Shown: positions 8,117 to 16,232, counted from the first letter of the stretch. The stretch: DNA of 64,000 bases from CAVVSD01 sp963837655 (GCA_963837655.1 CAWIOK010000023.1:124001-188000); one strand, 5' to 3'. Notes: generated by a model not told the origin, from the letters alone. Numbers and translations: made by a program.

Positions 8117-8835
8117 GTGCCGCTCACCGCCGCCGTCTGCAGATGACGCAGTTCCTCGATGCCGCCGGCGGCGAGCGCGAGGAGATCGTCCAGATGCGCC
8201 CGCGACAGGGGCGTGCGCTCGGCGGTGGCCTGGACCTCGACGAGCCCGCCGTCGCCGGTCATGACGACGTTCGCGTCGACCTCGGCGGTGGAGTCCTCGC
8301 TGTAGTCGAGGTCGAGCAGCGGCACGCCGCCGACGATCCCGCAGGAGATCGCGGCCACGCTCCCGGCCGCCGGCGAGCGCTCGAGACGACCGTCGGCGAT
8401 GAGCGCCGCGCACGCGAGCTCGAACGCGATCTGCGCCCCAGTGATCGACGCGCACCGCGTGCCGCCGTCGGCCGTGAGCACGTCGCAGTCGAGGTGGATC
8501 GTGCGCTCGCCGAGCGCCGCGAAGTCCACGACCCCGCGAACCGAGCGGCCGATCAGTCGCTGGATCTCGATCGTGCGCCCGTCGGGACGCCCGCGCGTGG
8601 CGTCGCGCTCGCGGCGCCGGCCGGTGGACGCCGGCAGCATCCCATACTCGGCCGTCACCCAGCCGGTCCCGCGTCCGGCCATCCAGCGCGGCACGGACTC
8701 GGTGACCGACGCGGTGCAGATCACCCGCGTCTCGCCCTGCGTGATGAGCACCGATCCGGCGGCCGTCGGCACGAAGCCCGGGTCGATGCGCGTCGGGCGC
8801 AGTCCGTCGGGCCCGCGGTCGTACGACCTAGCCAC
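8113..8835 (-). CDS. rph: Ribonuclease PH
   Basis: Phosphorolytic 3'-5' exoribonuclease that trims tRNA 3' ends. 240 residues, the normal length, with the RNase PH core: RPTRIDPGFVPTAAGSVLI, GWVTAEYGMLPAST, the RGRPDGRTIEIQRLIGRS phosphate-site segment, and LDCDVLTADGGTRCASITG. The GTG start lies inside the last codons of murI (8-base overlap), and its TGA overlaps the rdgB GTG, so the three genes should be translated in a coupled way. Confidence 0.96.
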   Translation of the reverse strand: MARSYDRGPDGLRPTRIDPGFVPTAAGSVLITQGETRVICTASVTESVPRWMAGRGTGWVTAEYGMLPASTGRRRERDATRGRPDGRTIEIQRLIGRSVRGVVDFAALGERTIHLDCDVLTADGGTRCASITGAQIAFELACAALIADGRLERSPAAGSVAAISCGIVGGVPLLDLDYSEDSTAEVDANVVMTGDGGLVEVQATAERTPLSRAHLDDLLALAAGGIEELRHLQTAAVSGT

Positions 8836-9748
8836 GATGTCCCGCCCGGCGTGGCGTCCCGGCGCCCTGCGACGCGACGGCGGCCGTCGCAGCAGTCGAC
8901 GGCACCCCTGCCGACAGGTCGATGTGCTCGATCTCCCCGAGCGGCATCTGCAGGAACCGCGTGCCGAGTGCGTGGAACGTCTCGACGTCCCCCGTCGTGA
9001 GAAACCGGTAGTCGCCCTCCCTGTCCGCCTGCCCGGGGTGCGCGAGACCGCGACCCGCGAGCGCGTGCCCGACCTGCCGCGCCAGCGCGGCGCCGGACGT
9101 CACGAGCTGGACGCCGGGGCCCAGCATCCGCTGGAGCATCGGACGCACGAGCGGATAGTGGGTGCAGCCCAGGATCACGGTGTCCACGTCGGCGTCACGC
9201 AGTGGCCGGCAGTACCCCCGCACCGTCTCGACGAGGCCCGCGTCGAACGGGAACCCGCCCTGGATGACGGGCGCGAGATCCGGACACGGCACCGCGGTGA
9301 GCGTCACGTGCGGGTCGACCGCCGCGAGCGCATCCGCGTAGGCGCCGCTGCCGACGGTGGTCGGCGTCGCGAGCAGGCCGATCCTGCCCGTGCGCGTCGC
9401 GGCCGCTGCCTGTACCGCCTCCGGGCGGACGACGCCGAGCACGTCCACGCCCAGGGTCGTCTCCATCATCCGGCGCCGCAGTGCCGGCATCGCAGCCGCC
9501 GTCGCGGAGTTGCAGGCGACGACGATCATCTTGGCCCGCCGCTCCAGCAGGGCGCCCGCGACATCCACCGAGAAGGCCTCGAGCTCTTCGCGGCTGCGCG
9601 TGCCGTACGGGAAGCGCGCGGTGTCCCCCAGGTACAGGAAGTTCTCGTGCGGGAGCGCCACGAGCAGCTCGTGGAGCACCGTGAGACCGCCGACACCGGA
9701 GTCGAACACGCCGATCGGGCGCGTGCGAGGATCGCCTTCGGGGGACAC
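8828..9748 (-). CDS. murI: Glutamate racemase
   Basis: Supplies D-glutamate for peptidoglycan. 306 residues, with the two catalytic cysteines in VVACNSA (Cys79) and GCTHYP (Cys195), plus the N-terminal GVFDSGVGGLTVL and YLGDTARFPYG motifs. A C-terminal extension of about 30 residues rich in Ala, Gly and Arg follows the core. Reads from GTG at 9748; the first gene of the murI-rph-rdgB operon. The 42 bp to the upstream pilin gene hold no clear promoter. Confidence 0.96.
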   Translation of the reverse strand: MSPEGDPRTRPIGVFDSGVGGLTVLHELLVALPHENFLYLGDTARFPYGTRSREELEAFSVDVAGALLERRAKMIVVACNSATAAAMPALRRRMMETTLGVDVLGVVRPEAVQAAAATRTGRIGLLATPTTVGSGAYADALAAVDPHVTLTAVPCPDLAPVIQGGFPFDAGLVETVRGYCRPLRDADVDTVILGCTHYPLVRPMLQRMLGPGVQLVTSGAALARQVGHALAGRGLAHPGQADREGDYRFLTTGDVETFHALGTRFLQMPLGEIEHIDLSAGVPSTAATAAVASQGAGTPRRAGHRG

Positions 9749-9790
9749 GGGGCCAGTCTCTCAGACGGCCCCGCCGCCCCCGGGCGCCGG

Positions 9791-10006
9791 CTACTTGCCA
9801 CCGACGCCGGAGATCGCCTGCTTGACCTCGGTGACGATCGTGTTCGCCAGCCCGAAGTTGTTCCCCTTCGCGGCCGCGACCACAGCGGTCAGCACGGTCG
9901 CCAGGAGCAGCATGATCCCGACGTACTCCACGGTGCCCTGGCCGTCCTCGCGGCGCAGGGCTGCGACGGCGCGGGCATGGGCCAGGCCCATCATCCGGTA
10001 CGGCAT
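9791..10006 (-). CDS. Flp/TadE-like type IV pilin (orphan)
   Basis: 71-residue pilin-like protein: a short basic leader, then GQGTVEYVGIMLLLATVLTAVVAAA, the glycine-preceded hydrophobic helix with conserved Glu-Tyr typical of Flp/Fap class prepilins (cleavage expected after the Gly of the QG pair), and a small C-terminal tail. A good Shine-Dalgarno sequence (GGAGG, 10 nt before ATG) supports the start. No tad/cpa secretion genes are in the window, so assembly genes must be elsewhere. Alternatively it is a TadE-like minor pilin; the length favours Flp. Confidence 0.75.
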   Translation of the reverse strand: MPYRMMGLAHARAVAALRREDGQGTVEYVGIMLLLATVLTAVVAAAKGNNFGLANTIVTEVKQAISGVGGK

Positions 10007-10211
10007 GGTGCATCGACCTCCAGGTCGTGTTCAGGTGATGCGCCGATGCTCCGGGGAACGGCGTGACGGAACCAGACGTGGGTGTGTCGAGTCTGTGACA
10101 AGCCCGCAACCACGGACCCCCGCGCCCGTTCGACCCGAGGATGCACTTCGAACCCGCTGATAGCCTGCCGCGACCGGGCGATGGCCGTCGACGGCTGCCG
10201 ACCCACCCAAC

Positions 10212-10943
10212 ATGACCCGCGTCCTGCAGCGCATCCTCCGCCGGCGCGACCCCGACCCCGACGACGAGCCGCAGCTCGAGTCCACCGACGACGAGCAGGG
10301 CGGTCAGGACACCGCGACGCTCCCCGCGAGCGACGTCGATCCGGGCGAGGCGCCCGTCGCCCCGACCCCCAGCTTCCGCTCCCGAGGCGCGATGCGACGG
10401 CGCCTGCGCTACCTGCGGCGTGCCCGCGAGCTCGGGTTCCGCGACCTCGGCGGCCTGGTCTTCGACCTCCGGCGCTTCGAGCGCGACCGCCCCGACCTCG
10501 TGGACGCGAAGGTCCACGCCTTGTTCGAGGTCGACGTCGAGCTGCGCGCGCTGGAGCGCGCCCTGGGCGACCGCCGCGAGGTCACCGAGCTGCGCGAGCC
10601 CGGCATCGCGTCCTGCCCGCGCTGCGGCGCGCTGCACGGCAGCGACGCCCGCTACTGCTCCTCCTGCGGCCTGGCCCTGCACGGCCCCCAGCCGGTGTCC
10701 GAGGTCGGCGACGTCGTCCCTGCGCAGCTCGTCCCGCCGCGGCCGCAGCTGCCTCCTCCTGCCGTCGAGCCGCCGTACGCGCCGCCCTCGTCGCGACCTG
10801 GTCAGGGGCCCGATGATCCCGCGCCGTTCGGGAACGAGACGATCGACGGCGACGAGACACGCGACGACGCGACCCAGGTCCTGCCGCCCGAGGACGCCGC
10901 CGCGGACGGCGAGGGGTCGGGCCGCCGCACCGCCGACGACTGA
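10212..10943 (+). CDS. Zinc-ribbon protein with helical domain and acidic Pro-rich tail
   Basis: 243 residues, no assignable function. Order: a basic N-terminus, an acidic low-complexity stretch, a helical segment (about residues 60-125, rich in Arg/Glu/Leu and probably coiled coil), a zinc ribbon with two CxxC knuckles (CPRCG...CSSCG, about 132-152), then a Pro-rich and acidic tail. There is no signal peptide or membrane helix, so it should be cytoplasmic. Its TGA overlaps the ATG of the next gene (TGATG), which also carries a zinc ribbon, so the two probably work together. A weak TAGCCT hexamer lies about 45 nt upstream. Confidence 0.75.
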   Translation: MTRVLQRILRRRDPDPDDEPQLESTDDEQGGQDTATLPASDVDPGEAPVAPTPSFRSRGAMRRRLRYLRRARELGFRDLGGLVFDLRRFERDRPDLVDAKVHALFEVDVELRALERALGDRREVTELREPGIASCPRCGALHGSDARYCSSCGLALHGPQPVSEVGDVVPAQLVPPRPQLPPPAVEPPYAPPSSRPGQGPDDPAPFGNETIDGDETRDDATQVLPPEDAAADGEGSGRRTADD

Positions 10944-11419
10944 TGAGCGCCCCCGAGTCGTCCGATCCCGGGCCGACGACCTGCCCCCGGTGCGGCGCGC
11001 CGCTGCGCGACGACCAGGACTGGTGCGTGGAGTGCGGCGCCCCGGCACGGACCCGCCTCGCGCCGACCCCCAACTGGCACATCCCCGCCGCGCTGCTCGC
11101 GGTCGTCGTGGCACTCGCCGGCGCCGCGCTTGCCGTCGCGTTCGTCCAGCTCACCAAGGACGACGCTCCGCCCGCGCAGGCGACCACGGCCGCTCCCGCT
11201 CCGGCCGAGGGGGTGCCGCCCGTGGTGCCGACGACCCCGGCCGTGACCAGCTCGGTCGCCACGACGCCCCCGACCGGCACGACCACGGTGCCCACGACCG
11301 TCACCGAGCCGCCGCCGCCCGTGACCGTCCCCGGTCAGACGCCGACCGGCACGACGCCGGCTGCGACGTCCACGACGCCGACGACGACGTCGACGACTCC
11401 GACGCAGACGACGCCGTAG
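10943..11419 (+). CDS. Zinc-ribbon, single-pass membrane protein with Thr/Pro tail
   Basis: 158 residues: an N-terminal double CxxC zinc ribbon (CPRCG...CVECG, about residues 14-32), a transmembrane helix (about 48-70), and a long Thr/Pro/Ala/Val-rich tail that would lie outside the membrane and could be glycosylated or cross the wall. Function unknown. Translation is coupled to the preceding zinc-ribbon gene through TGATG. The matching ribbons suggest a cytoplasmic ribbon protein paired with a membrane-anchored one; this is inference. Confidence 0.75.
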   Translation: MSAPESSDPGPTTCPRCGAPLRDDQDWCVECGAPARTRLAPTPNWHIPAALLAVVVALAGAALAVAFVQLTKDDAPPAQATTAAPAPAEGVPPVVPTTPAVTSSVATTPPTGTTTVPTTVTEPPPPVTVPGQTPTGTTPAATSTTPTTTSTTPTQTTP

Positions 11420-11467
11420 CGGCGGGGCCGGGAACCCTCTCGCACGGAGCCGATTCGCGGGTCCGGG

Positions 11468-12499
11468 CTACAGCCCGGTCAGCGCGGGCCAGCGCGCGAC
11501 GAGGCGCGCCAGCGCCTCGGTCGCCAGCCGGTGCACCGAGACGTCGGGCGGCTCGGGCGCCGCCTCCGCGCCGGTCACCTCCAGCGTGTCGGCGAAGCAG
11601 CGCGCCAGCGCCGCGAGGTCGTAGCCGCCCTCGAGCACGATCCCGAGCGGCGCACCGACGTCCTCGGCGAGCAGTCGCGCCGATGCCGCCATCGCCGCGA
11701 AGCCCGCATCGCTCACCCGGCAGCCGGCCAGCGGGTCGTCGGCGTGGGCGTCATAGCCCGCCGACACGAGCACCAGCTGGGGCTTGTACGCACGGGCGAG
11801 CGGCCTCACCACGTGCTCGACGAGCGAGACCCACGTCTCGTCGCCGGACCCCGCCGACACGGGCAGGTTCACCGTGTAGCCCTCGCCGCGGCCGGTGCCG
11901 ACGTCGCTGCTGGCCCCGGTCCCGGGGTACAGCGGCCAACCGTGGATCGATGCGAACAGGACCTGGTCGGTCGCGTTGAAGATGTCGTTGGTCCCGTTGC
12001 CGTGATGGACGTCCCAGTCGACGATGAGGACCCGCTGCAGGCCGTGGACGTCCAACGCGCGCTGCGCGGCGAGCGCGATGTTGGCGAACAGGCAGAAGCC
12101 CATCGCGCGATCGCGCTCGGCGTGGTGGCCGGGCGGCCGGTGCGCCGACGCGGCGACGGACGGCCCGTCGCCGCCGAGCAGGAGGTCCACGACGTCGCAC
12201 GCCCCGCCGACGCCGTGGCGCGCCGCCGTCCACGACCCGGCACTGACCGCCGTGTCGAGGTCGATCGGCCCGCCGCCGGAGGCGCAGAGCTCCTCGATGA
12301 ACGTCACGTACTCCGGCGGGTGGATCGTCTCGAGCACCTCCCGCGAGGCCTCGGAGGAGTCGCGTACCTCCCAACCGAGCGCCGGGCCGCGGCGGACGAG
12401 CTCGCGCTCGATGGCGACGATGCGCGCCGGCTGCTCCGGATGCGGCCCGGGGTCGTGGTCGACGGACGACGCGTGGCGGAAGAGGACCGGCGCGGGCAT
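11468..12499 (-). CDS. Histone-deacetylase-family amidohydrolase (AcuC/acetylpolyamine type)
   Basis: Zinc-dependent deacetylase of 343 residues. The active site is complete: the charge-relay pair in HRPPGHHA (His125, His126), zinc ligands in DWDVHHGNGT (Asp163, His165) and Asp255 in GYDAHADDPLAG, and the LEGGYDL motif near the C-terminus. Bacterial members act on acetyl-CoA synthetase (AcuC) or acetylpolyamines; no acs or acuA gene is nearby to decide. It is divergent from nadB across only 20 bp, and the two -10 boxes overlap. Confidence 0.9.
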   Translation of the reverse strand: MPAPVLFRHASSVDHDPGPHPEQPARIVAIERELVRRGPALGWEVRDSSEASREVLETIHPPEYVTFIEELCASGGGPIDLDTAVSAGSWTAARHGVGGACDVVDLLLGGDGPSVAASAHRPPGHHAERDRAMGFCLFANIALAAQRALDVHGLQRVLIVDWDVHHGNGTNDIFNATDQVLFASIHGWPLYPGTGASSDVGTGRGEGYTVNLPVSAGSGDETWVSLVEHVVRPLARAYKPQLVLVSAGYDAHADDPLAGCRVSDAGFAAMAASARLLAEDVGAPLGIVLEGGYDLAALARCFADTLEVTGAEAAPEPPDVSVHRLATEALARLVARWPALTGL

Positions 12500-12519
12500 C
12501 GCGTTACGGTACCCCGCGC
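12500..12519. promoter_or_regulatory. Overlapping divergent -10 boxes (deacetylase / nadB)
   Basis: The whole 20-bp gap holds two -10 hexamers on opposite strands: TACGGT at 12505-12510 (plus, 9 nt before the nadB ATG) and TACCGT at 12511-12506 (minus, 6 nt before the deacetylase ATG). Each would place its -35 region inside the other gene, so simultaneous polymerase binding is not possible. Confidence 0.6.
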
Positions 12520-13980
12520 ATGACGGCGACCGCCTCGTCCATCGCCGCCGACGTCACCGTCGTCGGAGCAGGGGCCGCCGGCCTCTACACCGCGCTCTGC
12601 GCGGCGCGGACCGGCGCGCGCGTCGCGCTCGTCAGCGCCACGCCGCTCGCGGCCACCGCCAGCTACTGGGCGCAGGGCGGTCTGGCGGCCGCCCTGGCGG
12701 ACGACGACTCGCCCGACCAGCATCTGCACGACACCGAGATCGCGGGCCGCGGCGCGATGCGCCACGCCGCCGCCCGCGTGCTCGTCGACGAGGCGCCCGA
12801 GAAGGTCCGCGACCTGCTCGAGCTGGGCGTCCGGTTCGACGTCGACGCCGACGGCAGGCTCTCCCTCGGTCTCGAGGGCGGCCACAGCCGCCGCCGCGTC
12901 GCCCACGCCGGCGGCAGCGCGACCGGGAGGCGGATCGTCCGCGACCTGTCCGCGCTCGCAGCCGGTCATCCCGGCATCCAGGTCCTCGAGCGCGCCCGCG
13001 CCGCCGCGCTGCACGCGCCGGATGGGCGTTGCCTCGGCGTCGTGCTCGAGGATGGTCGCGCCGTGCTCTCCCGCGGGACGGTGCTGGCGACCGGGGGCGC
13101 CGCCGCGCTGTGGTCGCGGACGACGAACCCGCCCGGCTCGCTCGGCATCGGCCTCGGCCTCGCCCACGCCGTGGGCGCCGATCTCGCCGACCTCGAGTTC
13201 CTCCAGTTCCACCCCACGGCCGTCATCGGCGTCCCGCACCGCGAGGGCTTCCTCGTCACCGAGGCGATCCGCGGCGAGGGAGCGACCTTGCACGGCCCCG
13301 ACGGCGAGCGGTTCGTCGACGAGCTCGCGCCGCGAGACGAGGTGGCGCGAGCCATCGTCACGGTCCTGACCGAGACGGGCGCGACCTCCGTCGGGCTCGA
13401 CATGCGGTCGATCGACCCGGCGCGGTTCCCGAACGTCGTCGAGGCCCTGCGGGAGAACGGCCTGGACCCGACGACGGAGCTCATCCCGGTCTCGCCCGCC
13501 GCGCACTACATGATGGGCGGCGTCGTCACCGATCTGGACGCGCGCAGCACCGTGGCCGGACTGCTGGCCGTCGGCGAGACCGCCTGTACCGGCCTGCACG
13601 GCGCCAACCGGCTCGCGTCCAACAGCCTGAGCGAGTGCTTCGTCTTCGGAGCGCGTGCAGCTGCCGCCGCGCTCGACGAGCCGGCACCGCCGCCCGACGC
13701 GCCGCCGCCGCCGTTCGCCGACCCGCTCGTCACACCCAGCCAGGCGACCCGGGAGGCCCTCTGGCGCGACGCCGGCCTGGTCCGCGATGCCGAGGGCCTG
13801 CGCCGCCTGCTCGACGACCCCAGCCCCCTCGCCCGGCTCATCGCCACGTGCGCGCTGCGGCGCGAGGAGAGCCGGGGAGCGCACGCCAGGGCAGACTTCC
13901 CGGCGCTGGATCCCGCGCTCGACGGGCGTCACGCGGTCGTCGGCGCCTCCGAAGAGCCGATCCTGCGGTCGTGGTCCTGA
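12520..13980 (+). CDS. nadB: L-aspartate oxidase
   Basis: Oxidises L-aspartate to iminoaspartate, the first step of de novo NAD synthesis. 486 residues with the succinate-dehydrogenase-like flavoprotein fold: FAD-binding VVGAGAAGLYTAL at the N-terminus, SYWAQGGLAAAL, the substrate segment HPTAV and the active-site region GEGATLHGPDGERFVDELAPRD, and the FAD motif GANRLASNSLSECFVFG. The C-terminal helical domain is short compared with the E. coli enzyme (about 540 residues). nadA and nadC are not adjacent. A hairpin follows the stop. Confidence 0.95.
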   Translation: MTATASSIAADVTVVGAGAAGLYTALCAARTGARVALVSATPLAATASYWAQGGLAAALADDDSPDQHLHDTEIAGRGAMRHAAARVLVDEAPEKVRDLLELGVRFDVDADGRLSLGLEGGHSRRRVAHAGGSATGRRIVRDLSALAAGHPGIQVLERARAAALHAPDGRCLGVVLEDGRAVLSRGTVLATGGAAALWSRTTNPPGSLGIGLGLAHAVGADLADLEFLQFHPTAVIGVPHREGFLVTEAIRGEGATLHGPDGERFVDELAPRDEVARAIVTVLTETGATSVGLDMRSIDPARFPNVVEALRENGLDPTTELIPVSPAAHYMMGGVVTDLDARSTVAGLLAVGETACTGLHGANRLASNSLSECFVFGARAAAAALDEPAPPPDAPPPPFADPLVTPSQATREALWRDAGLVRDAEGLRRLLDDPSPLARLIATCALRREESRGAHARADFPALDPALDGRHAVVGASEEPILRSWS

Positions 13981-13990
13981 CGAGCGCCCG

Positions 13991-14023
13991 CAGCTTCTGC
14001 ATCGGTTCAGCCACCGGAAGCTG
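13991..14023 (+). terminator. Hairpin after nadB
   Basis: CAGCTTC (13991-13997) pairs with GAAGCTG (14017-14023), and inside it CGGT (14003-14006) pairs with ACCG (14013-14016) with a 5-nt bulge. It starts 10 nt after the nadB stop and has no U-tract, so it could be a weak terminator or an mRNA end-protecting hairpin. Confidence 0.45.
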
Positions 14024-14145
14024 TGCAGATACTCCGCGTGAGGCGGTCGCTTAACGCCAAGTCAATCTTTTGGTTGTTCCGGGCCCACGGAGCGTGGAAC
14101 AGTTGAGGTCGACCCTTGGGGGGGCGAACGCAGGAGGCAATCGCC

Positions 14146-14580
14146 ATGTACCAGTTCAGCCGCGCTATCTATCGCGAGCTGGCTCCGGACATCCGCCCAC
14201 TCCCTGGGGAGAGCGCACAGCGCGCGAACACGGCGGTGCTCGAGGCTTGCGAGCGCACGATCGAGCGGATGGCGACGGATCGCCATTACTTCAAGCGACC
14301 CGTCCGCACGCTCTTCAACGACGTCCGGGCGAACTTCCCGATGCGGACCCAGAGCCGCGTCTGGAGCGTCGTCTCGTGCTATCTCGACTGCGCCGACGAG
14401 TGGCTGGCCCGCCAGCCGATCCACGGCGTGGACGCCTACGGCAATGCATTGGAGTGCCGGGCGACGACCCGACGTGGGACACCGTGCCAGCGGATGCCGC
14501 TGCCGCACAACGGCTACTGCCCGTCCCACCAGCATCTGGCTGAGACCGAGGACTCGGAGGCGCTCGAGCTGGCCGCGTAG
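14146..14580 (+). CDS. Small protein with C-terminal Cys/His metal-binding motif
   Basis: 144 residues, function unknown. The N-terminal two thirds look like a helical domain (YQFSRAIYRELAPDI, ACERTIERMATDRHYFKRPVRTLFNDVR, SVVSCYLDCADEWL). The C-terminus carries a CRATTRRGTPCQR...GYCPSHQH pattern, a short Cys-Cys-Cys-His arrangement like that of small zinc-binding proteins on plasmids and phages. The ATG at 14146 is preferred over an upstream in-frame start because GGAGG lies 8 nt before it. Upstream is an imperfect hairpin (TGTTCC at 14075-14080 with GGAACA at 14096-14101). Codon use is less GC-extreme than in neighbouring genes. Confidence 0.7.
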   Translation: MYQFSRAIYRELAPDIRPLPGESAQRANTAVLEACERTIERMATDRHYFKRPVRTLFNDVRANFPMRTQSRVWSVVSCYLDCADEWLARQPIHGVDAYGNALECRATTRRGTPCQRMPLPHNGYCPSHQHLAETEDSEALELAA

Positions 14581-14591
14581 ATTCCCCGCCC
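14578..14591 (+). promoter_or_regulatory. Leaderless -10 box of the reductase gene
   Basis: TAGATT (14578-14583) overlaps the TAG stop of the preceding gene and ends 8 nt before the ATG at 14592. Confidence 0.45.
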
Positions 14592-15491
14592 ATGACTGGC
14601 ACGGACACGCCCCTGGTGGGGTTCATCGGACTCGGGATCATGGGCTCCCTCATGGCGGCGAACCTCGCACGCGCGGGCTTCCCCCTCACCGTCACGACGC
14701 GCACGGCCGGCAAGGCCGAGGCCTGGGTCGCCGAGCACGGGGGTGAGGCCGTCTCGACGCCTGCCGAGGTCGCCCGCGCGAGCGATGTCGTGATCACGAT
14801 GGTGGTCGACGGCGCCCAGGTCTCCGAGGTGCTGCTGGGCGAGGAGGGCGTCGCCGACGGCGCGACCGAGGGGCTGCTGTGCATCGACATGTCGACGATC
14901 GCCCCCGGCGACACGCGCAGCATCGGCGCCGAGCTCGCCGGGCGCGGCATCGCGTTCGTGGATGCGCCGGTCACGGGCTCCACGCCGGGCGCGTCGAGCG
15001 GCACGCTCACGATCATGGCCGGCGGCTCCGACGAGGACATCGCCCGCGCGCAGCCGGTCTTCGAGGCGATGGGCAAGGTCATCCTGCACGTCGGCCCGCT
15101 CTCCCACGGCCAGACGGTCAAGGTCATCAGCAACGCGGTGTCGGCGACGAACGCCAGCACGCTCGCCCAGGCGCTCGTCGTGGGCAGCGCGGTCGGGATC
15201 GACGTCGGCGCGCTCGTCGAGGTGATGCGCAGCGGGTCAGCGGGGTCGGCGATGCTGAACCTGAAGGCCGAGCCGATGCGCAACCACGACTACACGACGC
15301 TCTTCAAGACCGAGCACATGCTGAAGGACGTCCGCCTCGCGCTCGAGGAGGGCCAGGCAGCCGGCGTCCCGTTCCCCGCCGCCGCGGCGACCCGCGAGAT
15401 GCTCACGGCGGCCATGGGGCGCGGTCACGCGGACGACGACTTCATCGCCCTGCTCTCGGCCGTGGAGGGCCTCGCCGGACGAAAGTTGTGA
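14592..15491 (+). CDS. NAD(P)-dependent beta-hydroxyacid dehydrogenase (3-hydroxyisobutyrate dehydrogenase / tartronate semialdehyde reductase family)
   Basis: 299-residue oxidoreductase with the two-domain family layout: an N-terminal Rossmann fold (GFIGLGIMGSLMAANL), the substrate-binding DAPVTGSTPGASSGTL motif (about residue 120), and the catalytic Lys in GQTVKVISNAV followed by the all-helical dimer domain. The motifs do not separate glyoxylate/tartronate semialdehyde reductases from 3-hydroxyisobutyrate dehydrogenases, and no glyoxylate carboligase or valine genes are adjacent. It begins 11 bp after the preceding gene. Confidence 0.88.
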   Translation: MTGTDTPLVGFIGLGIMGSLMAANLARAGFPLTVTTRTAGKAEAWVAEHGGEAVSTPAEVARASDVVITMVVDGAQVSEVLLGEEGVADGATEGLLCIDMSTIAPGDTRSIGAELAGRGIAFVDAPVTGSTPGASSGTLTIMAGGSDEDIARAQPVFEAMGKVILHVGPLSHGQTVKVISNAVSATNASTLAQALVVGSAVGIDVGALVEVMRSGSAGSAMLNLKAEPMRNHDYTTLFKTEHMLKDVRLALEEGQAAGVPFPAAAATREMLTAAMGRGHADDDFIALLSAVEGLAGRKL

Positions 15492-15496
15492 AGCGC

Positions 15497-15582
15497 TTGG
15501 GATTTCGGGAGTTCTCCGGTAGCGTGCCGAGCGTCCCGTCCCCGGGTAGCAGGAGAACCCGAGGAGCGGGACGTTTCACGTC
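15497..15582 (+). promoter_or_regulatory. Promoter and structured 5' leader of the DUF1802 gene
   Basis: TTGGGA (15497-15502), a 17-nt spacer and TAGCGT (15520-15525) make a reasonable sigma-A promoter with a start near 15532. The leader would open with a two-tier hairpin: CGTCCCG (15532-15538) with CGGGACG (15567-15573), and inside it CGGGT (15543-15547) with ACCCG (15557-15561). A further palindrome, GACGT-TTC-ACGTC, lies at 15570-15582 and competes with the outer stem. The elements sit between the reductase stop and the start at 15603. Confidence 0.4.
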
Positions 15583-15602
15583 AACGACAGTCCCTCTCGA
15601 CT

Positions 15603-16232
15603 ATGCCAATTGCCTTCAAGGAGTGGGCGGTCACCGTCCGCGCCCTTGCAGAAGGTGAGCAACTCGTCACCTTGCGCAAGGGTGGGATTCGTGAGGCCGA
15701 ACGTCACTTCACTGTTCAGCACGATCGCTTCTTCCTGTATCCCACGTTCGATCATCAGCGCAACGATCTGGTACGCGAGTCCCACGTGCCGGAGCTGCGC
15801 AGAGCCCTCGAGGAGGGCGTCTGGGCAGATGGGGAACCTCCCCTCCACGCGTTGACCCAGGACGGCGGGATCGCACAGCCTGAGCGCGTGCGCATTCGCG
15901 CATGGGCGGAGGTGGCCGGCCACTTCACGGTGACCGACCCTCGTGCGATCGACGCCCTCAGTCCGTACTACGTGTGGAGCACGGACTACTGCGAGAAGCG
16001 TCTGCGCTGGAAGCGCCAGCACCCGCTGCACGTCCTGTTGTTGCGGACGTACCGCATCCCGCGCCCGGTCACCGTGAAGGTGCGCGACGAGTACGGCGGG
16101 TGCCGCTCCTGGCTGCAGCTGCAGCGCGAGCTGCCCTTCGAGGGCACGCCGGTGCTCAGCGACGACGAGTTCTACCGGGCCGCGGAGGAGATCTCCGCGA
16201 TCTGCGACGGAGCCCTTCCGGCGCTCGTGTGA
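15603..16232 (+). CDS. DUF1802 family protein
   Basis: 209 residues, member of the uncharacterised DUF1802 family: FKEWAVTVRAL near the start, TLRKGGIRE, FFLYPTFDHQ, and a C-terminal half with YVWSTDYCEKRLRWKRQHPLHVLLLRTYR. No signal peptide or membrane helix is seen, so it should be cytoplasmic. No function is known for the family. The ATG lacks a Shine-Dalgarno sequence but is preceded by a structured leader. Confidence 0.85.
   Translation: MPIAFKEWAVTVRALAEGEQLVTLRKGGIREAERHFTVQHDRFFLYPTFDHQRNDLVRESHVPELRRALEEGVWADGEPPLHALTQDGGIAQPERVRIRAWAEVAGHFTVTDPRAIDALSPYYVWSTDYCEKRLRWKRQHPLHVLLLRTYRIPRPVTVKVRDEYGGCRSWLQLQRELPFEGTPVLSDDEFYRAAEEISAICDGALPALV

Noticed and set aside
11340..11415. ACG/GAC-rich simple repeat
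   Set aside because: Codes for the Thr/Pro-rich tail of the membrane zinc-ribbon protein; low-complexity coding sequence, not a CRISPR or satellite.
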